This document shows positions 1 to 11,835 of a stretch of 64,000 bases of DNA, one piece after another. Source of the DNA: Enoplosus armatus (taxonomy: Eukaryota > Chordata > Actinopteri > Centrarchiformes > Enoplosidae); the NCBI RefSeq assembly GCF_043641665.1, contig NC_092187.1:1557501-1621500 (forward strand). Direction: 5' to 3'. Position 1 is the first letter of the stretch. Every line of letters begins with the position of its first letter. The notes under the pieces are model-generated. The model was not told the DNA's origin. It saw only the letters and a list, made by a program, of their open reading frames with translations, and did no database searches. Position numbers and translations under genes: made by a program.

Positions 1-721
1 AGTTAGGTGAAGTTCGACATCAATAACACTGCAGAGGCAGAGGGGGCACACCAGGTGAGCTGGAAGGTGGTGAGGGTGAATTCTAATGGCGGCTGCCGGT
101 GCAGCAGCGTAGAAACCTTCAAAGAAACCCTCAAACTTCAAACAGTGAATCAGGCTCTTTTTGTGTTCTTTTGCGTGAGCAACTGCTGCACGATTAATCA
201 GACACAAATGCACATGTCGGTTTTCACGCCACTGTATACTTCAAATATGTCTTCATCATATCTCATTCATCCAATCGTGTGAAAACGCTTCATCTTCCTC
301 ATTCTCTCTGTTGCTCCTCTTACAGCACCCTCCACTGCCCAAGCCCCTGCTTCCATCAGATGAGTCCTAATGCATGGAGCAGCGTCTGCTGCCCTCCTGC
401 AGAGCACCCCACTGGGATCGGCTCCAGTCATGGCTCGCGTGGCTAAAATAGTCTGAGTCTGCATCAAAACTTAACGTTCAAGACAAGGCGTCTTGCACTC
501 AATGTGTGGTGTGGTGAGACAGTCTGCTTGGGGTGCCAGTCAAGTTTCTCTGCTGACGTGAGTGAAGGTTTACAAGCATTTGTCAGAAAGGATACACAAG
601 CTTCAATTGAATTAATGTGCACAACATCAAATCACCAAAAATCTTATTTTACTCTTTTATTTTATTACCCCGGACTGAAATATCTAAACAACTGTTAACA
701 TGACATTTTGTACAAACATGA
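1..721. other. Presumed plexin-A intron, mostly unique sequence
   Basis: No gene or named repeat was recognised. The first 34 bases, read on the minus strand, follow a good acceptor-like tract (CCCCCTCTGCCTCTGCAG). The phase does not fit the next plexin exon, so I did not call an exon there. Short open frames on both strands look like chance. Confidence 0.4.
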
Positions 722-1570
722 ATTGTCCCCAGAGGATGAATCCTTATGACTTTGATGACTTTTCCTCAGGTTGACATATTTGTTTTTTGTTTTTTTTCTT
801 AAATCTCTCAACAACTATTGGACGGATTGCCGTGAAATGTAACGTTGCACGTTTATCATATGCTAACTTGACCGCGGAAGGAGAACGTGTTCTTTTTCAC
901 TCCTGGGCGAGGCAAAACACGGATAAAATGCTGTACATTCATGGTTCTCAGACAATGTATCCTAATTACTTTGGCGATCCCTTGACTTTTTCTCTAGCGC
1001 CATCATGGGCTTGAAAGATGTGGTTTTTGAAATGTCTCGACAGCTATCGGATGGATTCCTGTTGAATTTGGTATAGAGACTCGGGTTTCCCTCAGGATTG
1101 TTAGGACCGGATGTCCTAACATCTTGTCGAAGCGTCCTTGAGCAAGACACTGAGCCCTAAGTCTGAGTTGCTTCTGATGGAGACCGGCACCTTGCATGGC
1201 AGCTCTGTGTGAATGAATGGGTGAATGAGACTTTGCTGTAAAGCGTTTTTGGGAACTGTGAAAGTTGAAAAGTTCTATATAAATGAGATCATTTACAATT
1301 TACCATTCATAAAGCATTATAGGACCAAATGAGTGCAAAACTAATGACATTACCGTCAGCTTCAGCTCTACATTGAGCTTAGTGCTAATTAGCACGAAGA
1401 CAAGACAAAACCAACATGTTGAACACGGCAGATTTTACACCGGCTAAACATCAGCATGTTAGCACCGTCACTGTGAGCATGCTAGAATGCAGTACAGTAC
1501 AGCCTCACAGAGCCACGAGCATGGCTGTAGACTCTCAGACTTGCTAATGGACAGACAGACAGCGTGGCAG
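722..1570 (+). repeat. Percomorph dispersed repeat, interrupted by a nested insertion
   Basis: Several phrases match a repeat I remember from many percomorph genomes. They include an 'aactattggacggattgcc' segment, 'aaaactaatgacattaccgt', 'taaacatcagcatgttagca' and 'acagcctcacagagcc' followed by 'gcatggctgtagactct'. The left half is 722-1108 and the right half about 1320-1570; the two halves read on continuously once the insert at 1109-1319 is set aside. Further fragments lie at 24920-25045, 32330-32820 and 40315-40400. It has no coding capacity. The class is unknown to me, probably a non-autonomous DNA element. Confidence 0.6.
1109..1319 (+). mobile_element. Nested short repeat (SINE/MITE-like) with 7-bp target duplication
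   Basis: The 211-bp insert contains 'cttgagcaagacactgagcc', 'caccttgcatggcagct', 'gtgaatgaatgggtgaatg' and a 3' 'ttctatataaatgagatcattta' block. These phrases are typical of a very common teleost short repeat. It is flanked by TAGGACC at 1102-1108 and again at 1320-1326, which reads as a target site duplication. The host repeat at 722-1570 continues across it. It has no coding capacity. Confidence 0.65.
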
Positions 1571-1745
1571 CAAAAACCTTTCACTGGTCTGGCAGCTCTG
1601 CCATATTAGCAAAGTCATTCCAATACAAAAAAAACGTGGATTAGTCTTTTGCCACAGGAACATCAAAGCCAATGGTGGAAAGGTTTTGGGACTTTCTGGC
1701 TGGTTTTGTGTGATGAAAATTCCTTTTTTTCCCTTTTGTGGTCGG

Positions 1746-1789
<44 letters not shown>

Positions 1790-3160
1790 CCTAATATGAT
1801 GTTATTTATAAAGTTGCATCTCTAGACAACTTTCACAACAGCGCATCTGCCAACTACATGACTATTCTCCTCCTTCTGTGTCGCTCTGGCGTTGGACACA
1901 TTAGCTTATGGCAGATTCATAGTATGATAATAGCAACCTGTGTCTGACAACTATTATAATGCTACCATTACCAGGCACAGGCCTCTTACAGGACACCAAA
2001 TAGCAGCAAATTGCAGTCATTACTTGCCTGGACAAATACCGCGCCAGTAATACAGCCTATCTGATGGAGGGAGGAGGGAAAAAAAAAAAAAAATATGTCT
2101 CACCCAAGCACAACAGCCAGGGAGAGAAGTTTATTCAATGGGGCTTTGTGGTGGTGGGGCGGATGATGTATTCCAATGGAACAGTTCAATTATTGAGTTA
2201 TAGAAAACAGATAATGGGATGGGAAACGGGAGATGCTCAGCCAAAGACTCTTTGTCTTACTGAGGTGGCTGGGGAGCGCGTGTGTGTGGCAGTAAGTAAG
2301 TGAGAACCACCTATTTATATTAAATATGGCATTTTCATCCCTGGCCTATTTGCTGCTGCAGAGGGGAAACACATTCATCTGCGGACAGTGGAGGGAGGCA
2401 GGAGGGGGAAAAGGACAGGAGAATTAGGAGATGAGGTAGAGGGAGATCACAATGGAAAAATGTCCATTTTAACCATTCATTTTACCCTTCAAACTGATAA
2501 TGGACAGAGTTTGTGGACAAAAAAAAACAAACAAAAAAAAAAACTTCTAGTAGATTTCAGATGCTTTTTCTTTTTTTTCGTCATGTTTCCAGGGCGGAAA
2601 AAAAGATGGAGCGCAGAGGATGTGATGGGGGGGGGGGGTTATTACAAATAAATAACAGCTACAAATGAGCCTCTCTCATTTGGGTCATGATGGAGAGGCT
2701 CTTAATTTGCCTCGTGGCAGACGAGAGGAGGGGGTAGAGAGATAAAGGGGGGGGGGGGGGGGGGGGGGGGGATGAGGGATGCAGGGAAGGATGGATGAGA
2801 AAGACACACAAATGTAATCGGGACTGATTTTTCATTCCACTATGTCTATGTGGCACCAGCTAGCCGCAGCTATAAGCCCTGCTGCAATTGTCCCATCCTG
2901 TACAATATGGAGGAGAATATAAGGTGCCATCACCACACAATGGGCTACTGGATGGCTTATTCTGCCGCACAAACCCGCAGGTACGCAATTTGTGGGATGC
3001 ACATTCTGATGATACAATGTTTGCACGCGTGAGTCAATAAAACCATATGAACTTTGACATAAGGATGTGAATTACAATCCAATGGAAACAACGTAACACA
3101 GCAGACAGGTACACACACTGCAGAGCGACAGTGTGAATATACACGTACACAGGTGTATAC
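1571..3160. other. Presumed intron with AT microsatellite and poly-G runs
   Basis: Contains an (AT)n tract at 1749-1786, an A13 run near 2080, G12 at 2627-2638 and G25 at 2747-2771. Between these the sequence looks unique. I see no gene. Confidence 0.5.
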
Positions 3161-3163
3161 TAA

Positions 3164-3205
3164 ATCAGAATCAGAAATACTTTATTGATCCCCGGGGGGA
3201 AATAA
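3164..3205 (-). mobile_element. LINE 3' end fragment, minus strand
   Basis: The plus strand reads 'aatcagaatcagaaatactt' and then 'tattgatccccggggg'. Reversed, this is the 3' terminus of a fish L2/CR1-type LINE, ending in repeated TTCTGA units. Only the terminal ~40 bp are recognisable, as expected from a severely 5'-truncated insertion. The family assignment is from memory. A plus-strand relative with the same hexamer tail lies at 60770-61285. Confidence 0.6.
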
Positions 3206-3904
3206 TGGCAGGATCTAAAATACACGCTTTGATTCTGCCCGATTTCCTGTCTTTTCCCTCCTCTCTCTCTCTATGCCTCTCTGTCCTTTCTGTTATGCTC
3301 TCATCTGTCACGGATTTGGCAGGACAACAACAAAAAAAAAAAAAACACCGCAAATAAGGTCATAGATCAGCGACGGACTCAACCTTGGAGGAAACACGCA
3401 GAGCCGGGGGGAGAAACAGAAGGAAAATACAAGAGAGGACCTCTCCGTCGCTATCCTTTTAAAGTATATTCTTACTTTCACGTGCTGTCCAACCACCAGC
3501 AGGTATTAGCCCCATCCTAACAATGAGTGCACAATGGGAAACTTTAGCAGTTTCATGCCCTAGAGGCTGAGTGGAAACCCAACACACCTCTGACAGTGTC
3601 TATGATCGTCACAAACTATACAGTAATCCTCCTCAACATGTTTCTCTTTGTCATCTTTCCCTTTTATGTCACTCCTGCGCAAGACAGATAGTAGAGGTGG
3701 TGGGGGTGGGGGGGGTTAATTGCTGTGTGTAACATTACTGCCCTGTAATGCCTGGATCAGGCTTACAATTTAAAACCGCACTGGGCGTGACTTGATGTAA
3801 ACATACCACCCATTATATTAGTGACTACAAAAAAAGAAGAAGTCCTTGGGTTACAATATTCAAAATAGTGGTACCTTTATTCTCTGCTCACCTAAAGTAA
3901 CATT

Positions 3905-4325
3905 AATATTTGGGGATATCAGCTTATTTGCTCTCTCTTGCCGTTCTTTAAATAGGAAGTTCCAGCAGCACACGGTTAGCTCAGCTTACAGCGTAAAGCC
4001 TTGAAAAAGGGCGGGGGGGGGGGGGGGGGGGGGGGTGAAATCTGCCTTCCAACACCTTTTAAAGCTCACTAATTAACACATTACATCTTGTTCGTTTAAT
4101 CCGTAGAAAAATTAAACCTCACAGTGACAACAACAAGACCAGAGCGGAGACACAACGTGAGCTGCAGAGGTGCTGGCAAGCGGATTTTGTTAACTTTGGA
4201 CAAAGCCAGGCTAGCCACTTCTCCCCCGGCCAGACTTTATGTTGAAATAAACTAACCACCGGCTGGCTGTAGCTATATATTCAAAGGAAAGATACAAGAA
4301 TGGCATCGGTCTGATTATGAATTAT
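3905..4325. mobile_element. Foldback (long inverted repeat) non-autonomous element, copy 1
   Basis: The left arm contains 'cagcttatttgctctctcttgcc', 'ggttagctcagctta' and 'aaagctcactaattaacaca'. The right arm carries the same order inverted: 'gtgagctgcagaggtgctgg', then 'caaagccaggctagcc', 'ggctggctgtagctatata' and 'ggcatcggtctgatt'. Arms run roughly 3950-4110 and 4150-4310, with the centre near 4110-4145, and pair imperfectly. I remember this as a very common percomorph repeat. A G23 run (4013-4035) interrupts the left arm. It has no coding capacity. Confidence 0.6.
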
Positions 4326-4444
4326 GACTATAATGGTATTCCATTACAGCGACATACAAAAATGTCTTCTTAACTGCAGATATGTGTGTGATGTTTGAAG
4401 CTCTGATCCACCTACAGTCCCTCTCGAATCTCTCACTCTCTTTG

Positions 4445-4445
<1 letters not shown>

Positions 4446-4479
<34 letters not shown>

Positions 4480-4655
4480 GACTTAGGTGTTTTTGGAGAC
4501 ATCACATAGACCTTACCTAACCCTTAACCTAACCCTAACCATAACCACTGAACCAAAAATCAGCTTTTTCTGAATTGGACAAGCCGTCCCCAATTAACTG
4601 GTCTTTAGCGTGGAATGTGTCCCCAAAGGTGGCCTAAGTAAGAAACACACACACT
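4446..4655. repeat. CA microsatellite plus flanking teleost repeat with CCTAACC motifs
   Basis: (CA)n at 4446-4476 is followed by 'gttgacttaggtgtttttgg', then 'acctaacccttaacctaacc', then 'ccaattaactggtctttag', and finally another short CA tract. I remember this as a dispersed teleost repeat that travels with CA microsatellites. The telomere-like motif belongs to the repeat and is not an interstitial telomere. Confidence 0.55.
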
Positions 4656-4774
4656 TTTAGCCCATTTCCAACCACATTAAGACATCTCTCTCTCTCTCTC
4701 TTCGACTGTCTCACAAATCACATTTTGATCAGCCAATCACTCACCTCTACCATGACATACTGCTGGCAGCTGGG

Positions 4775-4814
<40 letters not shown>

Positions 4815-6415
4815 TTGTGTGTAAGTAAGGAAAGTACAAGACTTATGTCCAGCTCTCAAACCCCAGCAAGAAAACCCTCACAAACCTATCCCATGGGCTC
4901 CGCGCAGACTGTTAATGAGCGGAGGAGCAACTGCCACCGACACTGTTAGCAGCACTTCCTCCGCTGTTGTTTTCTCTGCCTCAGGAAAAAAAAGCCCCCC
5001 AGAGTGGCTGCTTACATCTGCTTTGGAGCCACCACTCATTTTTGATTATGCAAAAAAAAAAAAAAAAAAAAAAAAATGTTTAAATAAAATGTGTTTATTG
5101 ATGCCACTGGTTAAATCCACAAGGGGCTCGGCGGTCAGTAAAAGCTCAAGTATTAAACTTGAGCTTTAGACAGCAGCATGCCCTGAAGGACTTCAACGTC
5201 TTGCTCAGAGACACTTGAGAAATTCTATTCACAGTTGCCCTCCGCTTGAAATGACAGCGTCTTGAAGCATGAGTCTTAACCACCACACGTCACTAATTTC
5301 AACTTGCCCACACAAAACAACTGCAAAGATATGCCGTTCCAAAACTCACTCACCAATTAGCTGACAGTGCCAAGGGCACTTCCAGTAGATTTCTGTATCC
5401 TCTCCTCATTATTCTTCCTGTCCCTGTCTTCACTGTCTTTTTAGTGACTTCAAAGTTGGACAAACACCAAAGAAGCTGCTTTAAAAGGAGCACGTGGCAG
5501 TCTTTTCTCCCTGACCTCCAAGTGCAGTAAATGCTGAGTGAATTGAATATGAACTCGCTCTGATGTAGTGCCAGGGGTAGGGTTTCTCCGCTGTGCAGTA
5601 CAGTACGGCTGAGTACATTTCTGTACTGTAGCTAAATCGATACACGGAGGTACATCATCAGACCATTATGCCGCGGTCTGAGTGGCCTCGCGGAGGCAGG
5701 GCCGAAGGCATTTGTTGCCAACAGGTCACCTTACGAAGCTGTTTTACAAGCAGAGAGGCTTGACCTTGCCCTGCGAGTTCAGTAGTGGAAATGCGGTGGT
5801 GGTGGTGATGCTGCAGCAGGGAAAAGATCAGAGACCGGGCTCGACCCCACAGGCGTCAATATAAGAAGTAGATTGCCCCAAAACAAAGAAAAACATAACA
5901 TACAACTCCTCAGGCTCTATTAGTCTGCAGTGAAATAAAAGAATAGCTAAAAGGAGGGTGTAGAGAGCTTCGCCTCATTGCTGCGTAGTGGAAGCTGGTA
6001 ATTCTATGATAAGTGAGTAATTTGGTACAAAGGTAGAGTAGAAATCAATAAATTATGAACTGTAATCCACTTAGCCATTTACTTTAAAGCCATGAGGTGA
6101 TGTCATCCACAGGGACATACAGGATGCAAGAAATACTTCCGTCTAAGTGACGTCAACAGGGCGGTGACAGCGTGAAAAAATCCCTCTTGCCCTGCTGTTT
6201 TTATTAGATCGGGACAATTTGACCACGTAACGAGGAACCAACGGCAATAATAAAACTGATTTAGTGCCATTGTTCATTTTTATGAGCGCGAAAAATGATG
6301 TGATACGACTGAACAGAAAGAGACGGACCAAAAAGCTAGAGGCGGGCAAAGATACATAGAGTGAAAGAACAGAGAGAGAGAGAGAGACTGTCTGCGCGAG
6401 TGTGTGTGTGTGAGC

Positions 6416-6459
<44 letters not shown>

Positions 6460-6557
6460 CAGAGACACAAAGAGGGCCATGTATAAATCCATCGCTCGCT
6501 AATCGAAAAGCTCTCCTCTTCCGGTGAATCGGACAGTTTTACGTTTTCGCACAATGC

Positions 6558-6588
<31 letters not shown>

Positions 6589-8124
6589 CTTGTATGTGAG
6601 TCGGGGTCTGCTATACAGATATGCAGTCTATATGCTGCAGTCCAATCCAGCACTTTTAATTATGTGTGTGAGTGAATATGGGGAAAAGGTAAATTGCTCT
6701 GTCAAGCCGGGAAATGGGCTTTTTGATGTTTGAGCTCTCATCACTTGGCATTTCTATTATTCAACAAGGAGAGAGGGATGAAGAGGAGGAGGAGGAGGAG
6801 GAGGGAAGACAGGACAAATAGGGTGAAGGTATACCTCACTTCTGAGAGTGATCATCCAAGCGAGCATGTACACAACAGCCGTTTAAGTTACGTGGCGTAC
6901 GCGTAGTCCGCTAGGATTAAAATGGAAAACTCATCTTATAGTTGTTTTATTGGTTTTTCATCCGTGCCGAAACATATTCTGAATTTAACGTTATCAGCTT
7001 TAGACAACAAGCTCAACTTTTTTTTAAAAAACCCGACTAGCGTTAGCAATCATATGTTTAGCATTACATGTTGACAAATTTACATTGAAATGTTATTTAT
7101 TTTATTGTACAAATGTTACAAACTTGAACATTAAAATATATATATATATATATATATATTTTTTCACTTCATAGCATATTTTTCCAACCACAGTTACAGC
7201 ACCATTAGCTTCTTATCCTGAGCAAAAGCTAGTTGGGTTCACAGTTGGACCCCTCTTGGACATGCCGCACCATCTGGCAGCCATTTTGGAGGCAACAGTG
7301 GCTACATTTCTATACTTCTGCTGTCTCGAGACAGCTGGTCAAACGTGGTTAAACTCTGTGCTGGGATCTGATCTTGTACTTGTATGTTCTCATTAGGCTG
7401 GATCTGTGAATTTAACAGCTACCGTTTTTTTCTTTTGGATACTTTTTTTTTTTGGGGTAGGTTTATACACCCCTAGGCTTGGCCAGAGACCTTAAACCAC
7501 GATACACTATCTCCGGTCCAGACAGCCTCTGGCAGGGAAGGCTCCTCATCAGCAGGCCGGGGAGGCTCTGCGCACACTCTGGTCCTGTAGACCGTCTGGA
7601 ACACAAGTTCACATTCTGCAGCAGAGGGAAGATCCTTATTCTGCTCTATGCCGTCTGAAGCTGGAACTTAGAGAGCAGTTACTCTGCAAACTCACTCCAT
7701 CTGAGAGAGACAGAAGTGAGGACCCCTGAAAAATATTGGAAAGATGAGGCAGGAAAAAAGTTGGAGAAAGGAACAGACGATATCCTGCAAACCAATTATA
7801 TTTTCCCACTTCCTCAGCTCTCACCACCTCGCTCTCATTTTCTGCGTCATTCTCTGGACTGTGAATGTGGTCACTGTTGAAGCTCTGGGAGTGAAAGGCC
7901 ATTACTGCTGTACAAAGAGATGGTCATTCCAGCTCATCTACTCTGTCAATTGGTGTGATTCTGATTTCCACAGAAGCAGAATTACGCCGAAAAGACAAAA
8001 TTTCGAACCAATCTTGCCGTCACAGCACAGATCTAAGGCAAACGCACACTAGTGCAAGAGTAGCTTACATATAACTAAACCAACTTGCGTCCATCCCCAG
8101 TTGCCATTAGATTTTTTTTTAAAA
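4656..8124. other. Presumed intron rich in microsatellites
   Basis: Holds a compound (GT)n(AT)n at 4775-4822, a long A run near 5051-5074, (GA)n at 6370-6388, (TG)n at 6400-6458 and 6558-6584, a GGA triplet run near 6786-6803, and an AT tract near 7136-7160. A possible degraded short repeat lies around 5180-5290. 7486-7690 is moderately GC-rich, but its open frames have no matching splice pair. No gene recognised. Confidence 0.5.
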
Positions 8125-8690
8125 GGAATAAGTCATGGTAAATGAATAGTATTTTGGGGAAATCTGCTTGTTCGCTTTCTTGCCGAGTTACAAGATCGAC
8201 CGATTCCACTCTGCTGGTGAGCAGAACAATTCGCCCTGCTGCGAAATTGTTCCAGCACACAACCCTACAACTTTTTTTTACTCATCTTTTTTTGTACTGA
8301 CTAACCCTCTAGACCCCATAGCCCCCCCACCCCCCGATCGCCTGTTCTATACATCACTATAGAGCCCTTGAGCACCCATCATTTTAAAACCATCATTGTC
8401 CAAACACAGATAATTAATTCCTGAGCTTTGTATTGTGGATACTTCAAGGTGTCATCAATAACCGGAACCAGAAATATACATCGCAGCACGTAACGTTCGC
8501 GGATTTCCACCCTGTCTCTACTTGTAAATCTAAAAAACCTAAGCGTCCCCGTCTAATGTATGACCTTTATTCAATACAGCCGTTTTCCCTCTTCTTCCAC
8601 TCTTTATACTAAGCTAATCTGATCTGCCGCTGGTAGAATATGAGAGCGGTATCGACCTTTTCATCAAACGCCATTCAACTATTCAAACCT
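8125..8690. mobile_element. Foldback element, copy 2, with a long unrelated centre
   Basis: The left end (about 8125-8225) reads 'tttggggaaatctgcttgttc', then 'gctttcttgccgagttacaag'. The right end (about 8580-8690) carries the inverse, with 'ctttatactaagctaatctg' and 'gagagcggtatcgaccttttc'. These match the arm termini of the element at 3905-4325. The 350 bp between differ from the first copy and may be an internal insertion or two solo arms. It has no coding capacity. Confidence 0.5.
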
Positions 8691-10739
8691 TAAACCGGGT
8701 CGACTGTATTTCCCTCTCCTCGAGATGGAGCAGACACAGTCCCAGCCGTGTGCAGCAGGTACGTACCTCTTCGCTGGCTATGGCCTTAGATCATCTCAAA
8801 GAGGAGACATTGAGGTTTCTGCGAGGCTCCTCTGCTGTCGCTACACCTCCCTGCAGTCATCGCACTAACATTCACAGATGTGTAGTGGACATATCAGCGC
8901 TCATCAAAAATAAAAGGCCGGCTTTAATAATTGAACAGTACTTCCTGGTGGCAACAGCAGTCATCTTTAATGCAGACGACAAGAGTTAAAAGGGGAAACC
9001 TGCGAACATTCCCAGCATGAACTTTGAGCTTTCTTCACGCCGCAGAGCAGCTGCTGGTTAAAACGGAGGCACTTGTTGAACACAGGCCCAATGCTAGGGA
9101 TCGCTTATGTCTTAGTCTCCGCTTTTTTTTTTGCAAACATATATGTTTCCCAAAGCTCTCGTTTCTCTTATAAGGAGTTTTTTTTTTTTATTATTCTAAG
9201 GAGGTTTTTGTTCTTGTTGAGTTTTGTTGAGCGCTCCGGCTGAGACTTTTGACCTTCTTGCCATTGGTTTTCGTGATGTTGATGATGTAGTATTTCTGTC
9301 ACGTTCGTGCTGTCCGCAGTATTGTGAATCTGCTTGTATTATGCATGTGAGTCTGTGTCTATGTGTTTGTGTGGGTGGACTCCGCTCGAATATGTATTTA
9401 TGTATCTCTCCGTGAAGTAGATCTCAGCTTCCTGGATTGCTGTCATGATCGAAGGGCCTTATTTCCCCTGTCACATCAACACCAACGCCTTCCATTTGTA
9501 TCAATTACACACCACTTCCTCTCCGTGCTTATTCAGACACATGGAAGTCAATTACGTCTAATTGCTGCTATATTGCACAGCACTCACATGGCAGCTACCG
9601 TCTACGAACCGGGGGAAGTCTCGTTGAAGGTTATCACATCGCAGTCATTAACCATTATGAGATAAGAGTCCTGCAGGTAAACGGAGGAGAAACGGCAAAG
9701 TGGAGCAGAGGAAATGGCTGCAGCTGAACTCTGCAAACTGCAGTATCAGACTCTCATGAATTAAGTCAATTCGAGATACCAACAACTACCACATGTCAGG
9801 ACTGCAGGATTGTATTGTCTATCACTCTGCAGATGAGGTCAGTGTGGGAAATGAGAAGTCAACGAGGCAAAGCAATTCAAAATGAAACGAAATACAGACT
9901 TTGTATGATGTTCTGTACATTTAATTGCTTGCATGGCCAAACTATTCTGTTCCTTTGTTGTTTGTTGGCCTCTATTATTTGTCTGTTAATGTCCTAAAAC
10001 TGGTTCTGGTTCTTTCTGGTACGGTGAAGTGTAAAATGTAAAAATTGTTAACATTTCCAGATACGAAGACCTGGCTGGAGAATTTAACAAATGGCCAAAC
10101 GCTTCTTTTTCCGAATCCAGCTTTCAGCTGCATTATAAACCTCAAGAAATGTACAGTATACATTTAGGCACGGTCGAACCGGAAAGTGGCGCGGCAAATA
10201 TCTGTTCAAACTATTTGACTCAAGACGCTTGGTGACTTCGGTGCTCGCAGGGCTAGCTGGTGAGCCACCGCTAACATGATGGCCAGCTGGGAACATGCTA
10301 GCACTCATCAGGCACAATAGCTTCTTTCTTCCCAAGCTGCACATCACTTCCTTCCAATAAAGAGTTGAATTGACGGCCAACAAAAAGCCCCAGAAGCACA
10401 GAAGCAGGTCGGAAAGTCAGATTGCGACTGAGAGACTGAGAAAAATAATCATTAGTAGTTTTGAGTATAGTCTGTATCTTAGAGTACTTTCTTTTTGCCC
10501 TGATGGCAAGAAAAAGATTCTCAAGCTGCTCTGTAGTCTGGTGGTACGGCAGCAGACACCTCTATATCTCTTGCCAAACAGCAGAACGGGCGGTAGCTGG
10601 GGTGGGTAATATCTTTTAGTAGTATACTACATGTAGTATAGGGATAATTGGGGTTATTATTCCAACACCTGATCAATTACACATTTTAGAGAGTTGTTTT
10701 TGTGCCAACCAATGTGTTTATCTCACTGCTTTAGCCCTG
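8691..10739. other. Presumed intron, no gene recognised
   Basis: Mostly unique sequence with short T runs near 9124 and 9178. A strong donor-like GAG/GTACGTAC on the minus strand at about 8760-8770 is preceded by stops in all three frames, so it does not mark a coding exon. 10240-10310 has weak similarity to the 722-1570 repeat family ('catgatggccagctggga', 'aacatgctagcac'). No gene seen. Confidence 0.45.
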
Positions 10740-11835
10740 CTGGAGATGAAGGAGGAAGAGAGGAGCACCCGAGCACAGCGCAGCCCCCAACAGGGTCAAA
10801 TGTGGAGTTCTCTCCACAAGCGAGAGGCCGTCCCCATGATCGCCAGGCTTGTGAGCGTGGCCTACAGAAGTCGAAGAGGGAATGGGCTGCACAGGCTCCG
10901 CCCTCTGTACGACAGTCTGCGACCAGCATGCGAGGCTGCCTACCACCCTCGTCAGAACCTGGCCGCGGATGAGCGTATGGTGGCCCCCAAAGCTAAAATT
11001 GGACTAAAACAGTACATCAAAAATAAGCCGACAAAGTGGGGCATAAAACGTTTTGTTTTGGCCGACTCAAGCGGCTAAACGGTGGAGTTCACTGGGAGGG
11101 GACTGTCCTCTGATGCTGTCACGTCGCTGGTAAAGAATAAAGAATATCTGGGATCTGGTTATCACATTTATCGTGATAACTTCTACACCAGCCCGGCACC
11201 TCTGCGACCTCGGCTTCGGAGCCTGTGGGACCTACAGGGAGGGCAGAGTGGGAACCCCAACAACCACAGTGAACGCCCATGGCGAGGAAATCTCGGAGGG
11301 GATCCATAGGGTCTGATCAGGGACGGGCAGCTCCTGTTTGTAAAGTGGATGGACACTAGAGAGGTGTCTTTGTGCTCCACAGTGCACACTGCATACTCTG
11401 GGGAGACCGTGATAAGAGGGAGGAGAACCAGCGATGGCTATGAAAAGGTTGCAGTTCCAAGCCCTACCGCCGTGGGGGAGTACAACCACTTCATGGGGGG
11501 GGGGGGGGGGTCGACCTCTCTGACCAGCTCATTGGACACTACTCCACAAGTAAAAAGAGCAAAAAGTGGTACAATTTGACATTGCTGCTGCGAACAGCTA
11601 CATCCTGTTCAAACAGCTGTGTGCCACCAGAGGTGAGCAGCCCATTTGCTCCTTTCCAGGAGCTCCTCTCTGCTGAGCTGTGTGGCGTGTCCCTGGACCT
11701 ACCAGCACACACCCGTAGCAATTGCTTGCAGATAAGGATCCCTCCACGAAGGCCACAGAGGGGCGCAAAAAAGTGCAAGGTGTGTGGGAGAAACACACCG
11801 TTTCAGAGTGCCCTTGTGTGTGATTGTTGACTACC
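10740..11835 (+). pseudogene. PiggyBac-type (PGBD-like) transposase pseudogene
   Basis: PiggyBac transposases cut and paste DNA at TTAA sites with a DDD catalytic core. Translated pieces in order include LAADERMVAPKAKIGLKQYI with KPTKWGIK and FVLADSSG, then SDAVTSLVKNKEYLGSGYHI and YRDNFYTSP, then VKWMDTREVSLCSTVH, then VDLSDQLIGHYSTSKKSKKW, and finally a Cys-rich CKVCGR tail. All three expected Asp codons remain (10968, 11175, 11513). The gene is dead: a TAA at 11076-11078 follows ADSSG, a G16 run at 11495-11510 puts the third Asp in another frame, and further shifts occur between blocks. The amino-terminal third is missing or unrecognisable. I found no flanking TTAA with terminal inverted repeats. 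It lies antisense to the inferred plexin transcript. Confidence 0.88.

Noticed and set aside
1..34. Possible further plexin exon on the minus strand after a CCCCCTCTGCCTCTGCAG acceptor
   Set aside because: The 44-codon exon ends in phase 0, and in phase 0 this stretch hits a stop at its third codon. The other open frame (VIDVELHLT) only loosely resembles a later plexin segment, and the intervening PSI exon is not found between 34 and 12618.
4515..4550. Interstitial telomeric repeat (CCTAACC units)
   Set aside because: The units are irregular and embedded in a dispersed teleost repeat that accompanies CA microsatellites.
5330..5400. Minus-strand donor ATTG/GTGAGTGAG with a short open stretch
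   Set aside because: No acceptor or recognisable protein; a strong donor alone is common by chance in long introns.
6280..6653. Long open frames encoding HTHTHT or VCVCVC
   Set aside because: They are translations of CA/TG microsatellites; the same applies to many similar frames throughout the window.
7490..7650. Minus-strand stretch containing CSRR after a CTGCTGCAG acceptor, reminiscent of a plexin PSI piece
   Set aside because: Flanking residues do not match the PSI domain, and no donor closes the frame.
8760..8900. Exon ending at the minus-strand donor GAG/GTACGTAC
   Set aside because: All three frames meet stops within a few codons upstream of the donor, and no acceptor pairs with it.
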